Shown: one piece after another, positions 6,930 to 14,156 of the stretch
Layout: every line of letters begins with the position of its first letter
Position numbering within the stretch: position 1 is the stretch's first letter
DNA from: DATKSS01 sp035468355
Lineage (GTDB): Bacteria > Chloroflexota > Dormibacteria > Dormibacterales > Dormibacteraceae
Length of the DNA stretch: 17,865 nt
NCBI GenBank assembly: GCA_035468355.1
Contig: DATITA010000166.1
Location: 1-17,865, forward strand
Direction: 5' to 3'
Notes under the pieces: model-generated
Database searches by the model: none
What the model saw: only the letters and a program-made list of their open reading frames with translations
What the model was told of the DNA's origin: nothing
Translations under genes and position numbers: made by a program

Positions 6930-8375
6930 ATGGCGATCGAGACGAAGGCAGGTAGCAAGACCAGTCCGCGCGAGGTGATTGAGCGCGCGAAAGCGGAGGG
7001 CGTCGAGGTGGTCGACGTCCGGTTCGTCGATCTTCCCGGAACGTGGCAGCACTTCAGCATGCCCATCGGCGAGCTCGAGGTGAACAGCTTCACCGACGGC
7101 CTCGGTTTCGACGGGTCCAGCATCCGCGGCTTCCAGGCGATCGACGAGAGCGACATGCTCCTCCTGCCTGACGCCGACTCGGCCACGATCGACCCGGTTC
7201 TGACCCACAAGACGTTGTTCCTCATCTGCGACGTGGTCGACCCGATCTCGCGCGAGCCCTACTCGCGCGACGCAAGGTTCATCTCGAAGAAGGCCGAGGA
7301 GCACCTCAGGAAGTCCGGGATCGCGGACATCAGCTACTGGGGCCCGGAGGCCGAGTTCTACCTCTTCAACTCGCTGCGATTCGATCAGAACGCGCACAGC
7401 GGCTATTACTACATCGATTCCGAAGAAGGCATCTGGAACTCGGGTAAGAACAGCGAGCCGAACCTGGCTTTCCGCCCCCGGCACAAAGAGGGCTACTTCC
7501 CGGTACCGCCGACCGACAAGTTCCAGGACCTGCGCTCGGAGATCATGCTCAAGCTGATCGAAGCCGGAGTCCGCGTCGAGGTCCAGCACCACGAGGTCGG
7601 CACCGCCGGCCAGGCCGAGATCGACATGCGGTTCGACTCGATGACCAAGATGGGCGACAAGATGATGGTCTTCAAGTACATCATCAAGAACGTCGCGGCG
7701 CAGAACGGCTACGTCGCCACCTTCATGCCGAAGCCACTTTTTCAGGACAACGGGTCCGGGATGCACGTGCACCAGAGCCTCTGGAAGGACGGGCAGAACC
7801 TTTTCGCAGACGCGGCGGGCTACGCCGGTCTCAGCGAGATGGCCGTCCACTATATCGGTGGCCTGCTCAAGCACGCGCCCGCGCTGCTCGCGATCTGCGC
7901 GCCGACCACCAACTCGTACCGGCGCCTGGTGCCCGGTTACGAGGCTCCGATCAACCTCGTCTACTCGAAGCGCAACCGCTCGGCCTGCGTCCGCATCCCG
8001 ATGTACTCCACCAACCCCAAGACCAAGCGCGTCGAGTTCCGCTCACCCGACCCCGCCGCCAACCCCTACCTCGCGTTCTCTGCCTGCCTGATGGCCGGCC
8101 TCGACGGGATCAAGCACAAGATCATGCCTCCGGAGCCCGTCGACAAGGACATCTACGAGCTAGAGGGCGAAGAGAAGGCGAAGATCAAGAAGGTGCCCGG
8201 CTCCCTGGCCGAGTCACTCGACGCGCTTGAGGCCGACCACGCGTTCCTGCTCGAAGGCGGCGTCTTCACCAAGGATGTCATCGACACCTGGATCGAGTAC
8301 AAGCGCAAGAAAGAGGTCGACCAGGTCGCGCTGAGGCCTCACCCGTGGGAGTTCATGCTCTACAGCGACGTCTAA
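6930..8375 (+). CDS. glnA: Glutamine synthetase type I
   Basis: This 481-residue enzyme forms glutamine from glutamate, ammonia and ATP as a dodecamer. Visible motifs include FDGSS at 60-64, GSGMHVHQSLWKDG, the NRSACVRIP substrate loop and RVEFRSPDPAANPYLAF. Tyr409, in DIYELEGEE, lies in the adenylylation loop (Tyr397 in E. coli), so GSI-beta control by adenylylation is possible. ATG at 6930 follows GGAGGG at 6919-6924 with 5-nt spacing; an in-frame ATG at 6882 without such a site is less likely. A 5-bp hairpin, TCCAT-GCA-ATGGA at 6909-6921, overlaps the ribosome site. The gene is divergent from amtB-glnB, forming an ammonium uptake and assimilation unit, and ends at a strong terminator. Confidence 0.97.
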   Translation: MAIETKAGSKTSPREVIERAKAEGVEVVDVRFVDLPGTWQHFSMPIGELEVNSFTDGLGFDGSSIRGFQAIDESDMLLLPDADSATIDPVLTHKTLFLICDVVDPISREPYSRDARFISKKAEEHLRKSGIADISYWGPEAEFYLFNSLRFDQNAHSGYYYIDSEEGIWNSGKNSEPNLAFRPRHKEGYFPVPPTDKFQDLRSEIMLKLIEAGVRVEVQHHEVGTAGQAEIDMRFDSMTKMGDKMMVFKYIIKNVAAQNGYVATFMPKPLFQDNGSGMHVHQSLWKDGQNLFADAAGYAGLSEMAVHYIGGLLKHAPALLAICAPTTNSYRRLVPGYEAPINLVYSKRNRSACVRIPMYSTNPKTKRVEFRSPDPAANPYLAFSACLMAGLDGIKHKIMPPEPVDKDIYELEGEEKAKIKKVPGSLAESLDALEADHAFLLEGGVFTKDVIDTWIEYKRKKEVDQVALRPHPWEFMLYSDV

Positions 8376-8394
8376 AGAGAACCAACACTTCCAG

Positions 8395-8428
8395 GAGGGC
8401 CCCGGTCGACACCGGGGCCCTCTTTTTT
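8395..8428 (+). terminator. Intrinsic terminator of glnA
   Basis: GAGGGCCCCGGT (8395-8406) pairs perfectly with ACCGGGGCCCTC (8411-8422) around a CGAC loop. Six T follow at 8423-8428. It lies 19 bp after the glnA stop and is the strongest terminator in the window. Confidence 0.95.
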
Positions 8429-8457
8429 CTTGGAGGCGTCGCGTTTAGGCCCACCCC

Positions 8458-10233
8458 TTACATGCCGAGCATGGCGCGGGCGCGCAGAGCGATCGAGATC
8501 GCGACCCTCGTCTCGGGATCGTCCAGCTGCAGGCCGGTCAATCCCTCGATCCGCTCGACCCGATAGGACATCGAGTTGATGTGGATCCCGAGCTGCCTGG
8601 CGGCAGCCCGGCGCACCCAGCGCGCCGCCGACAGCGCCTCGAGGGTCTCGAGCAACGGCGTATTTCGTGATTGCGCGTAGGTGAGCAGCGTCCCGAGGAG
8701 CTCGTCGACAAAGCGCCGCAGCGCATCGGGGCTCTGCACCTCCAGCAGAAGGCGAAAGGCACCGAGGGAGCGATAGGACGCGACGCGCCCGCGTCCGCCG
8801 GCTCGCCGCGTCAGGCGCAGCGCCTGGCGCGCCTCCACGTGAGACCGGGAGAGCTCGCTGACCCCGTTGGCCAGGTTCCCGATCCCCACCGATGCCGTCC
8901 CCGGCTTCATCACCGGCGCCGCCGCGGCCAGGAGCTGGCCCGCCAGCTTTTCCACCGTGGCCAGGTCGGTCGCGATCTCGTCAGGCACCAGGAACACGGC
9001 CGAAGCCGTGCGCACGAGTGTGAGCGCTCCTGGCAGCCGCGATCTGATCAGGGGGCTTAGCGCCCCGTCCAGGCGGTCCTGCTGGCCGCGCGCGCCAAGC
9101 GCCGCCTCGGTCTGGTCCTCGTCCGGCTCGAGCACGACCACCCAGGCGCGCTGCGGCAGCCGGTGTCCCAGGCGCTCGGCCTGGCGGGCGACCCTTTCCG
9201 CCTCCTCGACTTCCAGACCGCCGGCCAACACCTCTTCCACCAGGTCTCCGCGCAGGCGCCGCTCAACCTCGGCGGCGGCGCGCTCCTTCGAGAGCTCGAG
9301 CGCCAGCACCGTCGAACCGTGTTCGAGGGCTCGCCTCCTGCCCTCGGAATCGACCGTCGCCGCGTCGACACCAACCGCCAACAGCCCGAGGATGTCCGAG
9401 CCTGCGCGCACCGGCACCAGATCCACCTCCCTCGACGGGCGGCCGGCGGTGATCCTCACCTCGCGCGCGCCGGCCTGGGCCAGCGGGTTAGGTACGTGGA
9501 TGCGGGGCGGCATGCCGTCCGACGACTCGCCCGCACCCCGCACCCGGTACCCGTCGGCCGAGTAGAGCGCAGCACGCCCGCCGGCCAGCGAGCCGACCGC
9601 ATCCAGGATCGACTTGATGCCGGCGCCCTCGAGGGAGAGCTTGGTGAACCGCTCGTGGATGTCGTGCGAAAGGCGGATCTCGTCCAACTGGACCTCGGTG
9701 CGCCGCTGCAGCTCGCTGCGCTCGAGGATACCGGCCACCTGGCCCGCGATCGCGCGCAGGAAGTCGATGTCGCCCAAGTCAAAATCGCGCCTCTCCGTGC
9801 TCTGGACGTTGATGACCCCAACCAGCCGAGGCCCCGACTCGATCGGCACGGACAGCATGGAGTGGAACCGATCCTCGTCCAGGCCAGGCACCCACTTCCA
9901 GTGCGGATCCTTGCTGACGTCAGCCACCACCGCCGGGCGGCGCGTGTCCGCCACCCACCCGGTGATGCCGTCGCCCACCCGCATGCGCACCTTCCCCACC
10001 ATGTTCTCGTTGAGGCCGTTGGTGGCCGTCAAGAGGAGCTCTCGACCCGGCGGCGTCAAGAGGTAAAGAGAGCAGACGTCGGTGCCGAGGGCCGAGGTCG
10101 TCTCGCGGATGATGAGGTCGAGCAGTTCGTCGGGGCGCTGGGTCGCGGCCGCGGCCTGGGCAAGTCGCACGAGGAAGCTGAGCTCGCGGGCGGCGAGGCT
10201 CGAATCCTGGTCGGCGACCACGACCTCCGGCAC
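8458..10233 (-). CDS. GAF-domain transcriptional regulator with PucR/CdaR-type C-terminal HTH
   Basis: With a GTG start at 10233 the protein has 591 residues. Residues about 16-175 form a GAF sensor of the PtsP/NifA style (TDVCSLYLL, MRVGDGITGWVA, GVINVQ). About 220-315 looks like a second, degenerate ligand domain. About 360-475 resembles the CdaR GGDEF-like region. About 526-584 is the PucR C-terminal helix-turn-helix (RQLGIHINSMSYRVERIEGLTG). It should bind DNA and respond to a small ligand that I cannot name. It converges with glnA across the glnA terminator, and PtsP-like GAF domains are known to sense nitrogen status, so a nitrogen role is conceivable. The start is uncertain: TTG at 10266 is possible, and neither has a good ribosome site. 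Confidence 0.85.
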   Translation of the reverse strand: MPEVVVADQDSSLAARELSFLVRLAQAAAATQRPDELLDLIIRETTSALGTDVCSLYLLTPPGRELLLTATNGLNENMVGKVRMRVGDGITGWVADTRRPAVVADVSKDPHWKWVPGLDEDRFHSMLSVPIESGPRLVGVINVQSTERRDFDLGDIDFLRAIAGQVAGILERSELQRRTEVQLDEIRLSHDIHERFTKLSLEGAGIKSILDAVGSLAGGRAALYSADGYRVRGAGESSDGMPPRIHVPNPLAQAGAREVRITAGRPSREVDLVPVRAGSDILGLLAVGVDAATVDSEGRRRALEHGSTVLALELSKERAAAEVERRLRGDLVEEVLAGGLEVEEAERVARQAERLGHRLPQRAWVVVLEPDEDQTEAALGARGQQDRLDGALSPLIRSRLPGALTLVRTASAVFLVPDEIATDLATVEKLAGQLLAAAAPVMKPGTASVGIGNLANGVSELSRSHVEARQALRLTRRAGGRGRVASYRSLGAFRLLLEVQSPDALRRFVDELLGTLLTYAQSRNTPLLETLEALSAARWVRRAAARQLGIHINSMSYRVERIEGLTGLQLDDPETRVAISIALRARAMLGM

Positions 10234-10362
10234 CGGCTTCAGCTTACGACTGCCCTTCCCACTCAACCTTGTATGAACAACACTACTGGACAGGTCCTCG
10301 CTGGTGTGCTTGATACATGCACGCGGCACTCGCCGTGCCGCCGGTTCCAAGGTAGGCTTCCA

Positions 10363-11790
10363 GTGGTGGCGTCCCCGCACTCAGGCCAGTGGCGTGAGCA
10401 CTTTGCCGGTGTCGAGCTGCCCGTGCCGGTGCTGGGCGGCGGCACGGTCACGGGGATCAACTTCGACAACGCAGCGAGCACCCCGCCGCTCAAGCGCGTG
10501 CGCGACGCGGTCAATGGCTTCTCCGACGTCTACTCGAGCGTTCACCGCGGCACCGGCTACAAATCCAGGCTCGCGACCGAGGCGTACGAGCAGGCCCGGA
10601 TGCTGGTGTCGAGATTTCTCGGAGTCGACGAAAGCGCGCAGGTGGTCATCTTCGTCAAGGGCACTACGGACGCCCTCAACCGGATCGCGGCCGAGGAGGC
10701 CCGACTGGACGGCAGACAGGTGCTCGTCACCGAGATGGAGCACCACGCGGACTTACTTCCATGGCGGCATCGCAGCGGCCACGTGATGGTCGGCCTGTCC
10801 GACGACGGGCACATCGACCTCGATGCGATTGAGTATGCCCTGCGCACCAGCGAAGGAAAGATCGGGCTCGTCGCCGTCTGCGGCGCATCCAACGTGACCG
10901 GTTTCGTCACCCCCATCCACGACGTCGCAGAGCTTGCGCACAGGCACGGGGCGCGGATCTCGGTTGACGCCGCACAGCTGGCGCCGCATCACCGGCTCGA
11001 GGTTCGCCCCGCGAGCGACCCCGGCCACCTCGACTTCGTGTCTTTCTCCGGTCACAAGATGTATGCGCCCTATGGCGCGGGCGTGCTCGTCGCCCCACGG
11101 GATTTCTTCGCCGGCGCCCCCGAGGTCATGGGCGGCGGCGCCATCAGCATCGTCACCTGGGACGACACCGTCTGGGCCGACCTACCCGACCGCGAAGAGG
11201 CGGGCTCCCCCAACGTGATCGGCGCTGTTGCGCTGGGGGTGGCCATCGAGACGCTGCACGAGCTGGGCTTCGACGAGATGCTGGGCTACGAGACCGAGCT
11301 TGGCGAACGCCTGGTCAGCGCCCTGAGCTCGATCCCGGGCGTGAGCATCCTCGGCGGTCTCCAATCGCCGCGGGGTGCGGAGCGTCTCAGCCTGGCGAGC
11401 TTCGTGGTCGAAGGCATGCACCACGGCCTCGTGGCGGCCGCCTTGAGCCATGAATGGGGCATCGCGGTGCGTCATGGCTGCTTCTGCGCCAACCCTTACG
11501 TCTTCCATCTCCTGCACATGAACAAGGCAGCCGTGGACGGCGTCGAGGCCGAGGTCAACGCGGGGCATCGCAAAGCGCTCCCCGGCGCGGTGCGTGCGAG
11601 CCTGGCTCCTTACAACACCGAGGCTGAGATCGACCGCTTCGCCGACGCGGTCACGCGCGTGGCCCGGGGGCGGCTCAAGGCGACGTATGAGCAGGCGCCC
11701 GACGGCACCTTTGCCCCGGCCGGAGGCTGGCCGCGCATCCCCAGCCCGCTCGGGACGCTGGTCAAGAACCCCGCCCAGGCGCGACACTAG
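10363..11790 (+). CDS. Aminotransferase class V, cysteine-desulfurase-like
   Basis: This 475-residue PLP enzyme resembles SufS/CsdA cysteine desulfurases. FDNAAST (34-40) and the SSVHRGTGYKSR substrate region are typical. H128 (EMEHHAD) would stack on PLP, D202 (SVDAAQ) would contact the ring nitrogen, and K232 (SFSGHKMYAPYG) would form the Schiff base. The motif RHGCFCA at 370-376 aligns with the SufS RxGxxCA, making C375 the likely persulfide cysteine, with an extra C373 nearby. It is longer than SufS (about 400), with an insertion after the Cys motif and a tail of about 30 residues. GTG at 10363 is chosen, with AGG-type sequence 6-10 nt upstream. No suf or isc genes are nearby, so another beta-eliminating or epimerase-like activity is possible. 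Confidence 0.8.
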   Translation: MVASPHSGQWREHFAGVELPVPVLGGGTVTGINFDNAASTPPLKRVRDAVNGFSDVYSSVHRGTGYKSRLATEAYEQARMLVSRFLGVDESAQVVIFVKGTTDALNRIAAEEARLDGRQVLVTEMEHHADLLPWRHRSGHVMVGLSDDGHIDLDAIEYALRTSEGKIGLVAVCGASNVTGFVTPIHDVAELAHRHGARISVDAAQLAPHHRLEVRPASDPGHLDFVSFSGHKMYAPYGAGVLVAPRDFFAGAPEVMGGGAISIVTWDDTVWADLPDREEAGSPNVIGAVALGVAIETLHELGFDEMLGYETELGERLVSALSSIPGVSILGGLQSPRGAERLSLASFVVEGMHHGLVAAALSHEWGIAVRHGCFCANPYVFHLLHMNKAAVDGVEAEVNAGHRKALPGAVRASLAPYNTEAEIDRFADAVTRVARGRLKATYEQAPDGTFAPAGGWPRIPSPLGTLVKNPAQARH

Positions 11791-11794
11791 AAGG

Positions 11795-11986
11795 ATGTTG
11801 CAGTTCCTGGTCGAAGTCTTGATGGCGATCTTCCTCCACCCCGTCGCCTTCGTCCTGTGCGTGATCAACATCGTGAACCGGACGGACATGAGCGGGTTCT
11901 CGAAGGTCCTTTGGATCATCATCAGCTTTTTCTGGGGGATCGGGCCGATCCTGTATCTCCTTCTCGGCGGCGGCAAATTCTGGTGA
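11795..11986 (+). CDS. Small membrane protein, PLDc_N-like
   Basis: This 63-residue protein has two hydrophobic helices (about 8-27 and 38-57) joined by NRTDMSGFSKVLW. It ends in a W-G-I-G-P-I-L-Y-L-L-L-G pattern. This matches the short PLDc_N-type (phospholipase D nuclease N-terminal) membrane domain, found alone in many high-GC bacteria with no known activity. ATG at 11795 starts 4 bp after the aminotransferase stop, and an AAGG abuts it; TTG at 11798 is possible. It probably belongs to the same transcript. Confidence 0.7.
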   Translation: MLQFLVEVLMAIFLHPVAFVLCVINIVNRTDMSGFSKVLWIIISFFWGIGPILYLLLGGGKFW

Positions 11987-11987
11987 G

Positions 11988-12218
11988 GTGACCAGGGACA
12001 GGTCAGCCACCCGAGCGCTGGTCCTCGGGCTGCTCAGCCTCGTGTTCGGTGTCTTCGCCCCGTTCGCCCTCTGGGCCGGTATTGAGTCGCTCTACCGAAT
12101 CCGCACCGGGCCCGGCAACCTGACCGGGGAGGGATCCGCCTTGGTCGGACTTACCGCTGGCGCAGTTGCGCTGGTCTTTGCCATCACTGGCGCCGTGTAC
12201 TGGATGTGGGGCAGTTGA
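11988..12218 (+). CDS. Small membrane protein, DUF4190-like
   Basis: This 76-residue protein begins with GTG one base after the previous stop. It has a charged N-terminus and two hydrophobic segments (about 9-31 and 50-73) separated by an IESLYRIRTGPG-type loop. The ALVLGLLSLVFG start and the central Gly/Arg loop resemble DUF4190 membrane proteins, whose function is unknown. A GGTGAG touches the start, giving poor spacing. It overlaps the next gene by about 13 bp and is probably co-transcribed with it. Confidence 0.6.
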   Translation: MTRDRSATRALVLGLLSLVFGVFAPFALWAGIESLYRIRTGPGNLTGEGSALVGLTAGAVALVFAITGAVYWMWGS

Positions 12219-13918
12219 GGATCTTCGTCTACATCGGGCTGCTGCTGGTCCTGGTGCTGGCGGTCTTCACCTATCCGGGTGCCATCGTGGTCTCGATGAT
12301 CGGCGGGGTCACCACCGCGCCGGACGCTGGGACGACCGGCGGCTCGCCGTCGTGGCTTCATGTCGCGCACCCTTCAGGCAGCCGCCCCTACCTGGCCGAT
12401 GACCAGGGGAGGATGGTGCTGCTGCATGGAGCCATACCCGCAGGTCTGATCGATTTCTGGACCGGCAGCGACCAATCGCAGCCGGACGTGGCCCCGCTGT
12501 ACCCGATCGATCCGGCTGCATATGCGAACGGCGTGTGCCCGGCCAACTCCCCCGCGAGCCGTTATCCGCCTTTGTGTCAGTCCGACATCGATGCGATGGC
12601 GCGGCTGGGGTTCAACTCGGTTCGGCTGCCTCTGTCCTGGAGCCTTCTCGAACCGGAGCGCGGACAATTCAGCACGACCTACCTGGATCGGATCGCCCAG
12701 GTGGTCGATTGGGCGAGGAATGATGGCCTCTACGTAATCCTTGACATGCATCAGAACGCCTACTCGCGATATGTCGGACCGGGGAGGGATGTCGACCTCT
12801 CGTACCTGAGCGGCGCGCCGAGATGGGCGACCATCACGGATGGGTTTCCTTCGCGCGTTTTCGACGGACAGCGAGAGTTGAACCCGGCTGTCTTTGAGGC
12901 CGCGACGAACTTCTGGTACGACAGGGCGGGGATCCAGGACGAGTACATCGCGACGGTCGCATTTCTGGCCCGCCGGTTCAAAGACGACAGCTCGGTGGCC
13001 GGTTACAGCGTCTTCAACGAACCCTGGCCGGGCTGGAACCTGCCGCCCGGGTTCGAAGACCTGCTGCTGTTTCCGTTCTATCGCCGGGTCATCGACGCCA
13101 TCACGGGCGTGCACGACGGGCTGCCGTGCTGGACGGGTTTCTACATGCCTGCCCCATGCGGGTACCGCGATCTCGGCGTCCGCGACCAGCGACACCTCTT
13201 CTTCTTGGATACAGGTTTGCTGCGGGAGGTGACCGACTTTCCGACACACCTTGGGCTGCCGGTCGGCTCCTATCCCAATGTCGTGCTCTCGATCCACGCT
13301 TACACGCACATCTACACGTTCGACGCGCTGGCCAAGCAGAGGCCTGACCAGGCCAGCTACCCGTGGGGTGGTTACGACCAGAGCTACACCCTCGCCGACC
13401 ACGAGGCTCGAGCGATGAAGGCGGCGCTTTTCGTGGCCGAGTTCGGCGACGACCAATCGTGGGATCCGCTTGTGCTTGCGAGCCAGCTGCTCGAGCAGGA
13501 ACGCAACGATGTCGGCTTCGCCTTCTGGACCTGGAAGGAAAACGGCGACAAGAAGAAGAGCTGGGGGATGTTCAACCCACCCACGGTGGCGACCGCCTCG
13601 AGCGGGTGTCTGCGCGAGGAGCGCGAGCGATTGCTGGCCCGCGTGTACCCGCGTGCGTCCAGCGACCCGTCGCCCGATTACCACTACGACCCCGCCAGCG
13701 GCGCATTTTCGTTTGCCGGTCACGGCCGGCCGGGCGATGCGCCAACCGTGATCTCGATCCCACCCGAGGTGACCGGCCCGGTGTCGAGCTCGGGCGCCGT
13801 TAGCGCATCGGTCACCACGGATGCCGATGGCACCCGGCTGGTCACCGCCTCGCCGACTGTTGGCCCATTCTCAATCGAAGTCACCGCGGCCCCTCTGTCA
13901 CTGTCCGGCTGCGCATGA
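12206..13918 (+). CDS. Glycoside hydrolase family 5 protein (endoglycoceramidase-like), membrane-anchored or secreted
   Basis: This 570-residue protein has an N-terminal hydrophobic segment (about 6-31) that may be an anchor or uncleaved signal. The GH5 TIM barrel follows from about 50 to 480. Key residues are visible: FNSVRLPLSW, LDMHQNAYSRY (179-189), the acid/base E272 in FNEP (270-273), H364 in IHAYTH, the nucleophile E412 in AEFG (411-414), and FAFWTWKEN. The LDMHQ-x-YSRY form is typical of the endoglycoceramidase-like branch, which cleaves glycan from lipid. A small beta-rich C-terminal region (about 490-570) ends in SLSGCA. The substrate is not determinable here; other beta-1,4-glycans remain possible. 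The start may be GTG 12206 or TTG 12215, the latter overlapping the upstream stop as TTGA. Confidence 0.85.
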   Translation: MGQLRIFVYIGLLLVLVLAVFTYPGAIVVSMIGGVTTAPDAGTTGGSPSWLHVAHPSGSRPYLADDQGRMVLLHGAIPAGLIDFWTGSDQSQPDVAPLYPIDPAAYANGVCPANSPASRYPPLCQSDIDAMARLGFNSVRLPLSWSLLEPERGQFSTTYLDRIAQVVDWARNDGLYVILDMHQNAYSRYVGPGRDVDLSYLSGAPRWATITDGFPSRVFDGQRELNPAVFEAATNFWYDRAGIQDEYIATVAFLARRFKDDSSVAGYSVFNEPWPGWNLPPGFEDLLLFPFYRRVIDAITGVHDGLPCWTGFYMPAPCGYRDLGVRDQRHLFFLDTGLLREVTDFPTHLGLPVGSYPNVVLSIHAYTHIYTFDALAKQRPDQASYPWGGYDQSYTLADHEARAMKAALFVAEFGDDQSWDPLVLASQLLEQERNDVGFAFWTWKENGDKKKSWGMFNPPTVATASSGCLREERERLLARVYPRASSDPSPDYHYDPASGAFSFAGHGRPGDAPTVISIPPEVTGPVSSSGAVSASVTTDADGTRLVTASPTVGPFSIEVTAAPLSLSGCA

Positions 13919-13995
13919 ATAGGACATTTGACCCACTCGGCCCAGGCTCGATCTTGGCCTTTCCCAGGCGGGTCCAGGTGGACGCCGGATAGTCA

Positions 13996-14024
13996 TCGAC
14001 CCGTGTCCTGGTATGGGCTAATCT
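13996..14024 (+). promoter_or_regulatory. Candidate promoter of the ftsEX-M23 operon
   Basis: TCGACC at 13996-14001 and TAATCT at 14019-14024 are separated by 17 bp and resemble a housekeeping sigma promoter. Transcription would begin near 14031, giving a leader of about 126 nt before the FtsEX start. Confidence 0.45.
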
Positions 14025-14080
14025 GGGTCGCAAAGGGTGGGAAGCCGACCAGTCGCCTCTGGCCGCCCGCGTGCCTCGAT

Positions 14081-14141
14081 CGTCGGCTCTACGGCCGACG
14101 GGGCGCGGGGTAAACCGAATGGGACGAAGGGGGTTCGTCCC
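14081..14141 (+). promoter_or_regulatory. Two stem-loops in the ftsEX leader
   Basis: The first stem pairs CGTCGGC (14081-14087) with GCCGACG (14094-14100). The second pairs GGGACGAA (14121-14128) with TTCGTCCC (14134-14141) around a loop of five G. The second ends 2 nt before the purine-rich ribosome site at 14144-14151. No T run follows either, so they are not ordinary terminators. Confidence 0.5.
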
Positions 14142-14156
14142 GCGAAGAAGGCCGCC

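Noticed and set aside
10287..10317. TGGACA (10287) and GATACA (10312) as a promoter for the aminotransferase gene
   Set aside because: The spacing is 19 bp and the -10 lacks the conserved final T. It is too weak to list as a feature, though the 129-bp divergent gap must hold promoters.
12374..13723. A 449-codon minus-strand frame opposite the GH5 gene
   Set aside because: The GH5 catalytic motifs are on the plus strand. The antisense product shows no recognisable domain.
13928..13956. TTGACC at 13928-13933 as a promoter -35
   Set aside because: The sequence 17 bp downstream (ATCTTG) is a poor -10. The pair at 13996-14024 is better.
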